From: Brachypodius melanocephalos
Lineage: Eukaryota; Chordata; Aves; Passeriformes; Pycnonotidae
Direction of reading: 5' to 3'
Assembly: GCA_013398615.1 (NCBI GenBank)
Contig: VZSR01003022.1
Location: 2,588,867-2,652,866, forward strand
DNA: 64,000 bases
Translations under genes and position numbers: made by a program
Shown here: positions 1 to 14,200 of the stretch, piece by piece
Numbering within the stretch: position 1 is the stretch's first letter
Layout: each line of letters starts with the position of its first letter
The notes under the pieces: generated by a model
The model's input: only the letters and a program-made list of their open reading frames with translations
Told to the model about the DNA's origin: nothing
Database searches by the model: none

Positions 1-389
1 CACCTCTCCTGACATGCCAGTGGCCTCCTGGGAGGGCTGCACAGTGAGCTGGGTAATGAAAACACATTGAAACTCAGAGTGTTTCTAGTTTTTGAGACCA
101 GAGCAGCTCCCCTGTTCACTTTATCCCACGGAGCTGTGTCAACACCACTGCAGGAGCCACGCAGGGCAAAGAGCAAGCACAGGGGCCTGTTCCAGCCACA
201 CTGCAGATGACTCTGATTTAATTCCTCCTGTTTACCTAGGAGAAGGAGAAATGCTGTGACCATTCCCATCTCCACACTGCCTACTTTTGCAGGCCTTCTA
301 ACCCAGCTCACACAGAGCTCTCACACATCTTGTTTGCCATCCACCCTCCTACACGGTTCAGTGGGTTATTCCAACCCAAAAATGTGAAG

Positions 390-489
390 NNNNNNNNNNN
401 NNNNNNNNNNNNNNNNNNNNNNNNNNNNNNNNNNNNNNNNNNNNNNNNNNNNNNNNNNNNNNNNNNNNNNNNNNNNNNNNNNNNNNNNN
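390..489. other. Assembly gap (100 N)
   Basis: A run of exactly 100 N, the usual placeholder for a scaffold gap of unknown size. It abuts a short C-rich repeat on its right side, so the gap probably lies in a collapsed or unsequenced tandem repeat. Confidence 0.97.
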
Positions 490-540
490 CCAACAGACCC
501 CAAGAGACCCCAACAGATCCCAGCTCCTGACCCCCCACAG
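490..540. repeat. Short C-rich tandem repeat at gap edge
   Basis: Three imperfect copies of a 10-12 bp unit of the form CCAACAGACCCC / AAGAGACCCC / AACAGATCCC directly follow the N run, then C-rich sequence. It looks like the visible end of a minisatellite that broke the assembly. Confidence 0.55.
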
Positions 541-3500
541 TAGCCACAGGAATCTGCACCCTACACAGCTCCACACAGTTCAGATAACCAGCAACCATTT
601 AATCACTCTAATTGTATTACAGAGTGCAAGTATGTTTTCCTTTTTATTTTTTGTTTAGGTTTTAAACAAAACAGTTCAGCTCCTCACTGTGCACCTGCCA
701 CTTCACAGACAGCAACTTCCACACCCAAGGGGGCAGGAATCAAATTACCCACATTTCCAAGTCATTAAATTCTGTTTCACTTTCCTCAGAGGTAAGCTTA
801 AAAAGAGAGGCTGCATGTAGAGACTGGGAGAGAAACAAAGCTCGGTCAAGTAGTGCTTTTATAAAGATATGCTTGAGCAGCAACTTCAGTGCCTGCATCT
901 CAAGAAAGGGCAACACTGTCCTGCAAAAGAAGTGAAGTTTCATCTACATTGCCAAGAATTTTCTTTTTGTGGTCTTGTAGTTTGAATAGATGAGGCAAGG
1001 TTTTAGAAACCAGTTCAACTAGACTTTAACAAACCATTAAGCACATGTGAGCAAGTGTATCTTGTTGAAATATGGATTGAGAAAAAAAACTGTCATGGAG
1101 AAAAACAAGCAAATGCTATTAGAAATACTCTTGGGCATGAATTTCCAATAAGTGTTCTCTATCTGTTTTCTTTCTTTTTGGTTTTTCTTAGAGGAGTGGC
1201 AAGGTCAGGAAGGAGAAAGGCTGATCTGTGATCTACAAGTTTGTACCGTCAATATTCGGCCAATTTCATCACTGAGGAGAACATTCATAAAAAACTGGGA
1301 AGAAGGAGCTGACAGTGAATATGGAGAGAAGGATTTATTTTAAAGCACTGTCAGAAATTTTACTAAAAAAAAATCTGACTTCATCCAGTTTAAAGGGATT
1401 TTTTCACTGGTCCAAAGTGAAAAATTTATGTTCCTTGACTGCAGAAAACACAGTGCCTTTCAATTACATTATGATACAAGAGAAGGAAAAAAGAATCCCC
1501 TACAAACCACCCTCTGCTTTAATCTGTGACTGCTGGTAAGGGGATGTAGGGCAGGATGCAGTTTATGTATTTTGGTACCTAAGTGGGTCTCATGTGCTTC
1601 CAGCAGCTGAACACAGTGCAGGATGAACCTTGTGCAATTCCCAGCACTGAGCAAAGCCAGCAGGTCAGGACTGTAATCACTCTTCAGTTTTGGAAGGTGT
1701 TTACTATTTTTCTCTAAGAGTGTGTATCCTTATCCAGGTAGATGTTTTTGCTGTGTAATTCAGCTCACAATGGATATTATGCACTTTGTTGCAAGATGCT
1801 GAGTGCTGCATTTTTTCAGGGTAGCAACAATTTGCTTGTGGCTAGAAGTATGACTCTTCTTTAAGTAAAACAGTGACACACCTAAGGCTAGATTTAAAAA
1901 AAAAGCCGTGTGTAATTATCAGCTTGCTGACACAATAGGTGAAACTGTGTGTCATACTTCATTTGAAGTTTTTTTTTTTCTTCACTATTTCTCTTTGGAG
2001 TGGCAATTCTACCTTCCAGAGTTGATTTAGAAAAGGAATGGCCACTACAACGACAAAGATTTTTAAGTAAAGCCTTGTGGAGCATTAATACTTGCTAAAA
2101 TACCTTGCAGCTTTGTTGGAAAAGTAAGATATTACAAACCACGGCATGTAACAGCTGTTCATTAGCAATTTTCAGCTTCCCCCCCGTGCTTCTCTCCATC
2201 CCACCAATTTATTCAACGTAAGTTGAATAAACTGGAGTTGTCATAGGTGGCACAGCCACAGCGCTCATTGGTTTTACTACCACAGGCAGAGGGATCCCAA
2301 ATATCGTCATTTGACACTGTCCTGAAAAGAAAATAATTTGTTTCCAGAAGAGGCTGGAAGTGGAAGGACACCAGCTTCTTCAAAAACAAAACCTCCTGGT
2401 ATAAACATCTGTTCCAGAGGTCCCACCTACAGCTTTGTGACCATAAAACTAAATACCACAAGCCCTGAAAAATCCCAAGGGTAAACCTGCATCAAGCCTA
2501 TAGAGGCCAACATTGCAGTATGGCAGGGGGAAAGGAGTAAATGAAATATGAAATATATTGCTCGAAGCATCATGAGCAGAAGAAAAATTCTGATAAAACA
2601 AACAGATCAGAATTCTGATAAAGGGAAGTCTTGAACACTCACAATTGGGATTTCTTAAGTTTCTACAAGCAACAAGCTTGCCCGACCTAAAAAGAAATCT
2701 TTACAGTTTTAAAACTCCGAGGATGGAAGCAGAGGTTTTATTTCCATCAAGCTGCTGACCAAACCTAGAAAAATTACCAGATTTGAATCAGACTTCAGGA
2801 CAAGTCTGGCTGTACCAAGACTGAAGATTTGCTGGCAGTGAGAACACAAATGTAACTCTGCAGAGGTTTTACCACCCTGCCACAGCCATTTGTTACCACT
2901 CTGCTCAGGGGTGACAGCATGCCCTCACTGCTACCATCACTGCTGGTTAGATTATTAAAAACAACAATACAACATTGTACCCACGGGATTATTTCACTGT
3001 GCAAATACATCTTCAGGTACCCTCAGTTAAGAATTTCACACTACATCTAATTTACCATGAACCCAGCTAGAAGTGAATGAAATATGAGCCTTCGAAATAA
3101 AATATCTCATGAATAACTTATTGTGGCAAATGTCACTGTTGTTAGCATGCCAAAGTGAAGCAGGGCTATCCTGGAGTTTCATATTCTCTTTCCAAAAGTT
3201 ATCCCAAAACAGTGGATGGCATCACATCCTAGCACAGCTTAGAGTTACCAGACTCCTTTCCTTTACAATCTATGCCAGTGTAGATGAAACATCATCAAAA
3301 CACCATGAAACACTTCATGAGAGAAACAAGGCTGAAATGTCTCAGCATTTCTTGTCTGCTCACTGTGGAAAAAATGGAAGAAAAATGGTGCTTGGCCTTA
3401 AGAAGTTGGACAGCAGGTTCTGAGACAGGAAGGTTTTATCAAGGTCTCAAAAAACACCAGGAACAAGTAACTCAGGACAGAGACCTGCTGAGTGACCTTG

Positions 3501-5104
3501 CATTGAAGGACCAGCACTGAAAAGTGAAGCTACAGGGGTGGAAAACAATAGAGACCAGGAATAAAAATGGATTAATTAACAGATTGTCTCAAGGAACTTG
3601 AAACAGTGTTTTTAAAGAAGAAAGAAACAGTCATATATTCTTTGGGAACCTGCTGAGCTCAGTAGGTAGCCCAGTGTTGGCAAAGTAGGCTTTTTGCATG
3701 AAATAGTTCTGTCAGCAATCTAGAAGCAAGGAAGTCTCTAAAAATTAAAGCAGATATCCAGAACCACAGATCACTGTATAGTCCAAACTTCTTTCTACTG
3801 TTTTGAAAAATAAAATACTAAATAACCACTGATTAAAAACCCTTCTGATGGAGACAAAGCTGCCTGAGTCGCTGCTGTCAGTGGCTGTATTAAAAATGTG
3901 CCAAGAAATTGTTACAAGCCACCTTTGTGTTTGCAGTTCAAGTCACACGTTAAGAAGCCCTGAAATGTCAGCCAGTGTGTGGCCAACAAAAAGACCAAAC
4001 AATAAAGAGAGAATCAATCCCACGGCGATTCTCCCACAGGGAGAACACGAGACAAAAGAAAAAAGGTAAAACCAGTTTGTATCTCCCAAAATATCAACAG
4101 TATTAAGTGAAAAGTTGCAGCAACTCCTAGTCCACCATTGCAGCAGCACAGATTTGGAAATCTCTTAGAAGATTTTACTTTTGGAAGTCTTTTGAAACAG
4201 AAACCATGGATTGAAAAAGAACTACACCAGGCACTTCCATTCAGTGGAATTCTGCTCTATAAAATCACATGGTATCCAAAGAGGAGAAATTCTCTCATGT
4301 ATTTGTTACCTTTAACTCAAACACCTTTTTAGTAATAATAAAACTCCCACTATTCAAACCTGCTGTGTTACTAAGAACTCAGTATTGTCAGGTAAGGTTC
4401 TTACCCCTTTCAGAAACTGGAAGTGGGTTTATTTTCTATTCAAAATCATCTGTGAATTGGAATACTTCAAAAGGAAAATTGTAATTTGTACAGAAGTAGA
4501 GCTGAGGTGTACTTTATTCTTTTAGTCTTAACCTGCTCAATTTGCGAGCTGTAAGCTGGTCAATAAAAATATGCTTTATTCTTTGCACACCACCCATCTG
4601 ACAAAATCCCAGGAATCCTGGACTGTTAGGAACAAGATACACCTGAAAAAGTAAGAAACAACCTCTTCCTTAAGTTTTCTCCAAATATTTCCAGCCCCTT
4701 ATGACTCCATAAAGCAACTCCTCCATTTTAGAATGGTTTGTTATTTCCATCTCTACTGAACTAAAGTTCCAAATCTTCTCTCCTCAAACTCCCTGAGTTG
4801 ATGTCACTGAGCTCCCCATAGAGAAGATGGGTCAAGCAGACAAAAGATGACACCCTGCCAAAGCCTCTACTGATTTCTCTTATCCATCTGACAAACCTTT
4901 GGATTTTCCTTTGAAAAACAGGTGAACAGAGGGAAGTGGAGTCATCACACAATAAAGAAATATTTAGATATGTTTACGTTACTGCCATCGCACTCAGATG
5001 CAATCCTTTACTTCTAAGCTATTCAGCACATGTTAGCAAACATAAATGTTTCAACAGCTGTCAAAAATGACCTGTGTGAGTTTCCTAGTGCCTCCAGAGC
5101 TCAC

Positions 5105-5261
5105 CTGGAGATGTGGTTGATGAAGGGGATGAGCTCGGCGGGTTCGTAGGCGCGCGCGAAGGCCCAGCACACGTAGCACGCCGCGTCCCTGACGTTGGAG
5201 CCCACGCTGCACGCCCCCCTCTTCTCATCGTAGGTCAGAGCCTTCAGCATCACAGGAACCA
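5105..5261 (-). CDS. TBCD: TBCD coding exon 14
   Basis: A 157-bp exon encoding [20 protein letters not shown], then [21 protein letters not shown] and [11 protein letters not shown] plus two bases. Acceptor TCCCAG, donor GTGAGC. It is strikingly rich in G, C and CpG compared with exons 11 and 12 and with the surrounding intron. Confidence 0.95.
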
Positions 5262-8200
5262 CTGGGACAGCAAAAAAAAAAGACACACAAGGCAACAATT
5301 AGGAGCTTCGAGACCATCTCCTTCCATCCCCTGCCATGGACAGCTTCCACTATCCCAGGGTGCTCCAAGCCCCCTCCAGCCTGGCCTTGGACATTTCCAG
5401 GGATCCAGGGTGCCAGGATCTCCCCACCCTCCCAGGGAAGAATTTCTTCTTGATATCTGACCTAAACCTACCCTCTTGTAGTTTAAATCCATTCCCCTTT
5501 GTCCAGTCACTACATGCAGGAGTCAATCACACTTTTCTACAGATAAAAGAGCTTCCAAAACTTGTAAGGATAATTTTTTACACCATTTTACACCTTCTTT
5601 ACACCACTTTACACCGTTCTTTTACAATGTGTTCTAGAAACACATTGCCACAGTTCAAGAAATATGAATACAGGGTCCTCAGAGGGCCTTCATTTGATGT
5701 CTTCACCAAATCCAAATAGCAAAGCTGAATACATCTCTCTCTAGATGGCACAACTGTATTAAATGAATAATGTCTGCAGAAACAACAGCCTTAAAAAAAA
5801 TAAACAATTCCTCTCTCAGTTTTCTTTCTTGTACCAAATATATCAAATGAATATTTTTTCCTTAGAAAATACTTGTCACAAGGTGATCCTATTAACAAGA
5901 AATGGGATCACTGAGCTGTATTTCATCAGCAATCTGTGCCTGGATATCCTTGAGTGGATATAATCACAAAATAATTAAAACTTCCATGTGCTGTTCATCA
6001 CTGCATACTGCTGCTTTAAACAAAAAGATAGATACCATGACTGGAGAAGTGAAGTGTTAAAAGGCTGTTTAAATTCATTTTAAGCTGCCAAAGAAAATCA
6101 AGCAGTAGATATAGGGATGGGTGAGATTTGGCTAATAGGAACATAAACACTACAAGGGAGAAAAAAAATTCCCAATTCTGGAACAACGATACAGCAGAGA
6201 TGGATGGATCATTGGACATTTCCCAGTTCCTAAGAAACTGCAATGAAAGTATTTAAAAATGCTGCCTAGCTTGTTTTGAAAATTGCTGCATCAACTGATG
6301 AGAAAAATGGAATTTGCTGGTTCTACAGGAACACTCAAGCAGGCGCCACAGGCAATTTTGCAAAGCTGCAGCACGTTTCCCTCAGTGCAAGTGACCACTC
6401 CAGCTCCTTCTGGCACCTGTGAGCACACTCCCACCTCTGTGCAGGGAAGGAAAAGGTGCAAGGAGGCCCCTCCACCTGCTCCTCACATTTGGATTGTCTC
6501 TGTGAAAGAAAAAATGTATTTCTGCAGTTTAATGTCCCAAATGCTGGGCACAGCACCAGTTTGTCAGGGTCAGGGACAGTGGTGATGCTCCAGGGTCTGT
6601 TGGCCAGGGCAACTCGAGCTCTCAAACCTCTCTGAGGTTTTCCTCCATCTGGGACTCACGGCACTGCTCTGTGTGACTGCAAAGTCTGCAGGACACAGAA
6701 AAGGAAGGAAACAACAGTGGGCACTGGGGAGGTGGGACTGATGGGGGAAACAAGGTGAAGTGTGCGGCACTGGTAATTAGAAACACAAAAACAATAAAAG
6801 AAATATTGAAATAGGGGGCATCTGGTAAAGTTTTGTGCCATCATTGGTTGAATATTTACTGGTGAACCACAATGGGAAATGATGAATAAAAACTGCTCCT
6901 GACACAAGTGTGTGCGTGTTCAAAAAAGCAGGTCCAGCATTACATTTCTTGTTGGTTTTCAAAAGTTATAAAAACCCAAAGGAAACACTACCCAAAATTC
7001 CAGGTTTAACTTGATTTCTTGCTCTGGAGTTCCTCAAACACCATGTGAAATCTTAACCTAAAATCACTTCACCCAAAAAATCACAGATTTAAAAATCCAA
7101 AAACTTTATGACAGAAGTCTTCCAGGAGAAACTTACTCTAGTTTGGTAGGGCAGAGACAAAATTCCTTGATTTTTGAAATTCTGAACATGCCTTTTTTAT
7201 TGAAAAGTAGGAGGCTGGAAGATGCAGCAAGGAGAAGATCTGAACTGTTCCTTAACTTTACAGCTTTAACTTTAAAAGCTTAGCTTTAATTTTTCCAAGT
7301 TCCCACTCCTCTCACAGATCTACCAGGTTTTTCTAAAAAGCGTCCCACCGAAGCCAGAGGATAAATAGTGCCCATCCTCAAGCTGATTATTAAAACCAAA
7401 TCCACCTGTGCAGGTCTGTGAATGCTCAAGAAAACAGAGTCACCTTTACCTGTAGCCTGAAGGTATCAATAAGCAGCAGCTTCACCCCACCCTGCCATGC
7501 CCAAGAGCGTCACTGCAGTTGCAGCACAGCCCTGTGCTCAAGCCTTGGAAAATAAAGAAACAACTTCTGGCATTGCCAACGACAGGGTTGGGTTGGTTTG
7601 TTTTCCCTCATACTGGAGACAGGGTGCAGAGATATTCTGCTTTTTGAACACAGATTTGACACAGTCGGGTGTTCAGCGCAGGTGAGAGACAATAAAAGCC
7701 TGGTGAAGCAGCTTGTGGAAGACACTGGATACTCAAGGGTTAAATATATTTAAGTGAAAGATCCTTTACATTATTCTTTTAAAAATATAATTTATACCAA
7801 CATCAACTATAACCTGTGCCATCCAGAGCCCTTTGTCACTTTAACTCCATATAGTATTTTTTAAAAAAATTAGTGCACTGTTTATCATATAAAATACACA
7901 AATAGAGCAGCCAAAAAAACCCAACAAAAACCTGTTCCTCAGCCCTAGGCCTTGTCTCCACAAGAAAATTGCAAAATGCCAAGTCGACCTTATTTAATTT
8001 AAAACAGATTTTCATTGGATCTGGGGTTAAATAAGAATTGTCTAAATTTAGTTTCAAACTAAAATACGCAACTTAAAACAGATTAAGTCAATGTTATCTT
8101 TGACAAGCATTATGTTTTTATGGGGACTGTTTAGGCAGAGAAGTTGTTTCAATCCACAAAAAATATCTTGCAAACCCTTCTATTTTAGAATGATATAAGA

Positions 8201-11200
8201 AAAAGTATTACAAAGTGGACATTTGCTATTCCTGAAGGGTGCATCGTGCACAGTGTCACAGCAGGAGCAGCTACAAACACTGCAATTAATGAATGATGAA
8301 GCTTCAACTTAGTTATTTATTCAACACAAAGAAGAGCAATTTTGTTCTTCAGCTTTTTCTTCAATGAAAACCAACTCAGTGCAGAAGTGAAGGTTCAACC
8401 TCTTTGTGAGCCTCAGGCTGAAAAAATCTGGTGGAGACATCTGCAGTGTGTTGTTTCCTAAAAACACAACTCTGGCTCCCCTATGTACTGAAAATCAGGT
8501 TTGAGACCACTCACTCCTACATTTCCTATTCTGGAAAGAGCCAGCTCCTAATTGGAACTTCGTTAGGGTTCTTGTACTAATATTTACTGGATCAACATAG
8601 ATGCAAACACCAGAAAGTTCAGGTTAGGCTCGCTACCAGAAATAAGTGCTTGTATAAATTCTGCCAATCATCTCTGAATTGTTCTCATTCTCTAGATAAG
8701 TTGTTGACTCCAGAATGTGCCCTTAAAGAGCTCTTTCATGGAGAGGATGAAGCCTCCAGTGGGGAGCAGGAAATGCCTGTGCTGTTTTGGCTGTGGAAAG
8801 TTCTCTGTGTTCCTGTGGATGCTCCGACATCACATCCCCAAGGGCAAGTGCCTGAAAACCACCCACAGGTGACCTCTCCTCTGCCATTCCTGCCCCCAGG
8901 GCTGACCTCATTAGGAGTCTGCCAAGGAAGGAGGAAGAGCAGCACAGCTCCTGCAGGCCCAGAAGGGATGTGAGGAGTGAGAATCTCTGAAGCTGCTGGA
9001 AGCTCCTGGTGCCCCCAGCGCTGAACCCACCCATGGCTGGGCAGAGGGATCTCCACAAACCCAGAGCAGCACCCTGTGCCCGTGGAAGGCTGTGTCTGGC
9101 TGGCTGCAACCTCCCTTCAGCCTCTCACTACGTAACGAATTAAAGGAGTCTTTAATTATCTGGTCACGTGGTGGTTTTTCCATGGACCTATCTCAGCCAC
9201 AGGACAGACCTGCTCCAGGGATGAATCACGGCAGGGCAGCACTGGAGGTTGTTGTCTGCCTGGCTGCTGAGGGTGGAAAGTGTGGAATGCAAAGGCTGCC
9301 TGTCAGACTGACGGGAGGGGGTGGTGGTTCAGCTGGATGTTGCCCCAAAGACTGGTTGATACCAGTCCTGATTCTGAAATGCAGTGTTTAGGAGCTGGGC
9401 ACTGGCTCTGCTTGCCAGGTCCCTCTGCCACGGGCCAAAGGCAGCCTTGCACCAGTGCTCCAGCACTGACAGGAGTGTGGGCTCTGGAGGGTGGCCAGGG
9501 GCCAAGCAGGAAGCACACAGATCTGGGTTCCAGCCAGTCCATCCCAACATCCTCACGTAACACAGCCCTAAAACTCCAAGCCCCCTGCCTGGCTTGCACT
9601 CAGAGCAGCAGCTGAGCCAGGACAGTTCCGAAACACAGAGCTCTTGTTTTGGGGACTCTCCTACCCACTCACAGCCAAAGCCAGAGCAGAGACCTTCACA
9701 CAGGTGTACAGCTGACAGAGCTCTGCCTCCGACTGAACCAGCAGCAAACTGCACTTAAGGACATGAAAGAACAGGCTTGTGGAGAAATCCTACTGAGCAA
9801 GTGAATTACTTACTCTAAAGGAGCATAAAAATTCTGTAAACTCATAATACTGCATGTCAGAAAAGAAATATCACCCAAGAAAGCCCAGCCTTAAGGCTAA
9901 AATTGTGCAATACTGAGATAAACCCCACGGTGAAAAAGCCAGAAGCAATTCATTGTCATTTATTCCCTGCTCAGTGTTTACCCCATCTCCCAGTGGCGCT
10001 GGGGGAGGGATCTTTCCTGTTCAGGCTCCAGACACAGCATTTCTTCCTGCTCATACCTGCTGGCTAGTGAAAAAAAAAAACAAAAAAAACCCAAACCAAA
10101 ACTGCACTATTTATAATGCTTCCTTGCTAATTTGAAAACTATTACGGTGACATAGGCATTATAACTTTTTTAGAAGGCTCTTTTCAAGCCTGTGCATCAC
10201 TTTTAAAGTTCACCTGCGTGTTAGAGAGAAGGAATTCCTCCATAACCAGCCTTTCAGGTTTGGGTGTTCTCGGTTTTCTAAAGAGTCCACCTAAGACAGG
10301 TAGACCTTTTTTTTTTTTTTCTTTCTTTCACTTCTTCCTGTATCTCTGATGAAAAGCACCTGGAATTTTGCCAAAAGCCTCACAATTAACCACTACTACA
10401 GAACAGACTGTAGAAGCCTGACTTCTTGGTTCATCGTCCCTCTCCTCCAATTCCTGGCTGCTGCAAATCCATAACAAACAACTTACTCTGGAGTATGAAA
10501 ACACAGAAGGTAATCCTTCAAAACAGAGAATATAAACAAGCATAGGAAGCTACATAATGCATAAGACTATTCAAATCCTGGTCTCATTTAAACCTCCTTC
10601 TAAAATGCACTGGAAAGCAGGACTGGTTCACTTTTGGTTTGGATTTTTTTTTTTTTTTTCATGAATGGCACAGTGAGATTGGACAAGCAATAATGCCCCT
10701 TTTGTCCACTGTGTGTAGAGTTTTTCTACACAAAGGAGGCTTTGGGGTTTTTTTTAAAGTATATCTAGTTATATATAATTATCAGTAAGCACCATTCCCT
10801 CTACTCTCAGATAAAAAGACAAAACACACAAGAATCCAATCTTTTCTCTGTAACAGCACATGATCAAGAAGCCTTCTCTGTACCAGGAACAGACAATTGG
10901 GTACTGCCCCAGAGCACATATCCATTCTAAACAAATTAAGAAAAAAATGACCAGAGAAAATCAACAAGGTATTTGCACGTGAAGCTGAGGGAATTTTAAA
11001 GTCACAGACATAGCAGTCACATGTACACAGATAATCCTTCAAAGCTGTATCATCTGCTATTGACACTGGTTTGAAACCCTCTGACAGCACCAGAGACATC
11101 ATTTCATACAAACTTTTCACCAAAAATACACTTGACAAGAAGGTATCTTTAAAACAAAGAGCAAACATCAACTAAGAGAACCAGTCTTTCCTATTTAAAC

Positions 11201-14200
11201 CATGAGCTTACCATTCATCAGAAATAGTTCACAAATAAGTCAGGATCTTTTTGGATAGTGGTAGAGTTGTGTGTGACCTCTCTGAAAATGTAAATTTTGT
11301 CATGGAATCCCATGATATCAAAACCTGCCAGGTCCCCTCTCAAATGTGCCCCGGGTCCCTCACTAGCAGACCTTCAACACTCCCTATTTCCTTCTTGCAG
11401 TTTTTTGATGCTCTTTTTATTCTGAAGGTAACTTATGAACAGAAGAAGTTAAGGTTGGTTCTGCACATTTTTCACTCTTTATTACTGCTTTTCATATATT
11501 CTGACATTAAAAAAAAACCAAAGAAATTCCAGATTCAGATCAGTTGTATTGATCCACCAGAACCAGACTCCTGAATCTTCCATTATCCCTGGATCCACTC
11601 AGCATTATTCCCTTCCGTTCAAATGCTGCTTTCATCGTTGCCACAGTTTAAAAAGGAGCCAAGGGACTGTTGGACTATCCCAGTCTCTTCCCCATGAATG
11701 GGTAAGGGTATCTGAGAAAGCAGGGAGATTAAAAGTAACATCTTGCTGGCTGGAATCCTCCCAAAATAAGCACAAATTCACTGGAAGTGTAACCAGAGGG
11801 CTCTTCCAATCTGCTCTCCCTGGCTTCCTTTCCTTACTCTTCAGTGATGCAAATGATTTTATAGCAGAAACAGGATCACATCATGCACAGTGAGCATGAT
11901 TTCCTGGTGAAATACTGCCATGGATTATATTTGAGAACCTGTCCCTGGCTTTCAGCACAGGCAGCTGGGGCTACTCAGAGCTCAGCAAGGGTGACACCAG
12001 AACATTCTTCAGCTCACCACCAGGACGTTAAGAACGCCCAGGAAGGTTCATGTTCCTCTACGTGACACACCTTATTAGCTAGAAAGTTTATACTGTGCTG
12101 TCATCAAGAGAAATTTTAATAACGTCCTTTCACAAGCAAACCAGAAATTCAAGTAAACTAGGATTCTCTTGTTTGTTTAGTATTTATCCCCACCCAATTA
12201 AATAAAAAAACCCCTATAAATAATAGTCTGAAGCCTACAAAACCACAAATACAGCACAAAACAAAAGCTGTGAAATCATACTGAAACCACATTGAAATGT
12301 AAGTTTTTGGTTCTAGCGTACGCTGTAGAGCAAGGAATATTTCATTTTGGGGTGTTGCAATTCCAAATGTAGAATCCATCATCAGATCACGAGATTTTAG
12401 TTAAATTCAGGCTATTTTGCTAGAAAAGTTTCTCCCACATGCAAGTTAAGCTGCGTGATCCCTTCTAACAACCACTAAAATTTTACACCTAAATAGTGAC
12501 ATGTAACTTTGAATGTAAAACCGTAACAGCCAAGCTGCAGCATCAGTATTTTTCAATTAAATAAAATATCAGGTTATATTTGCTGGTCCATATTCCCCAC
12601 TTAAAAAATTATTGAAATTGTAAACAATAAATATTAATCATACATATGAAATCATATAAAATTTGACATGTTTCAGAAAATAAGTGAAAGCTAAAAATAT
12701 GTTGAGTCTGACAGTATTTGTTCTATGCCTCCCTGCTCTCTGGTGACAGCAGCATCACAGCAGCCCCACACCAGGTATGGCTCAAAGAAAAGTGAATTTA
12801 TATACCCTGGAACTGCACACGGCACAGCTCAGGTCTTGCTGCTGGATTCTATCAGAAAAAACTATCATGGAGTCAAGAAAACTGGCTCAGAATCTCTGGT
12901 GTAAGTTTTGAAACCAAAACAGAAAAGGAAAAAATATTCGGCATGAAAATCACTTTTAAAAGAATACATTTGGAAAGAGAATTGTAACCAGAGCATCAAG
13001 CAGCAGCTGAAGGTGCATTTTGCATCCCTGTGAGAATGACTGACAGGGAAAGAGTCACCATTAAAAACCCTGATTATAAACATTTCATCTCTTTGCCTAC
13101 AGTCCCAATTCCTGCTGTTTCCCACTTCCCCCAAGATGTTTCACTGCCCAAGGGCGAGGATGGGAACCCAAAGAAAGCTCATCCTAGCTCCAGACCAAAC
13201 AGCACAGGCCACAAGAAATATCTAAAAATGGGATCTGCAGTTGCTATTAACTGCTGAGCTTTTATTCTTTTCCCATACAAGTAATTTGCTCCAGTAATCC
13301 TGAACAAGTGGCTCCCAAAAACCAGCACAGTAATCTGCCCAGACGTATCTCTGGAGTCAGGGACTGGATTGTTGTGAAAAACAAAGGCACATTTCAAAGG
13401 TGTTATTCAAAAAGCATTAAGGCTAATAACTATTCATATGGGATAGAAAAAGATAATTATGAGAATATTGTAGGAGAATCACGTCATGTTTCGGGGCATG
13501 GTGTGAGTTACAGCAATTATGTTCACATCCATTTGCCCCCTTCTGGGAATGGTGTGGAACAACCCAGCCCAAAAATGCTGATGCTGAGAGCCAAATCCTT
13601 CAATACCTTCAGTTAAAGTGATCCTAGAAAGAAAAAAGCACTTTCTTAGCTCAGAGCCACATATCCGGACACAACTGAGGTGACACAGGTGAACACTGCA
13701 GATCATGTATTTGGGAAGCTGAGCTTCACCAGCTCCATGTCCACCATATCCACATTTACCTGCGATCATGCTGCTCTCCTGGAGTAACTAATGAGCTCAC
13801 ACATCGGTAAGGTACCTCTGCAAAGACCTGGAAAAATTCCTGGTGATGGAAAAGCAGTGGCCATCCCCTGGGAGCAGCACTGGAGTCCTGAGTGCAACCA
13901 GCAGGGCCAGCCCTGGCACCAGAGCAGAAGGACAAGAACTCTCTGATTAATGCGGAGGTGATAATTGACTGGAGCAACACCTGGCACACACTGATACATC
14001 CAGGAAATGGAATTCTGAAGGGGAAAACAGACCTGGGATGAGAGGTGTATCCAGATCAGGGTAAATTTACCCCATTTGGATGCAGAGTTTCTGACATTTT
14101 GTTTTCTGTTTAGTGCTAAAGCTGAGCCAAAAAATTCATATAAAAGCACATACAAAGATGTTTGTAACATTTAAAGAATGACAGAAATATGCTATAGTAA

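Larger units (their letters stand above)
1..5104 (-). other. TBCD: TBCD intron after exon 14 (3' part runs out of window)
   Basis: Non-coding sequence following the splice donor of TBCD exon 14 on the minus strand. I looked on the minus strand for the next conserved TBCD segment, which in relatives begins with a hydrophobic ALVIAAVFD-like helix, and found no match. The next exon is therefore outside the window or inside the 100-N gap. The region is AT-rich, with scattered short ORFs that show no family resemblance. Confidence 0.75.

Noticed and set aside
8650..9754. Cluster of ORFs of 90-141 codons on both strands
   Set aside because: The frames overlap on both strands in GC-richer intron sequence and encode low-complexity peptides with no recognisable motif.
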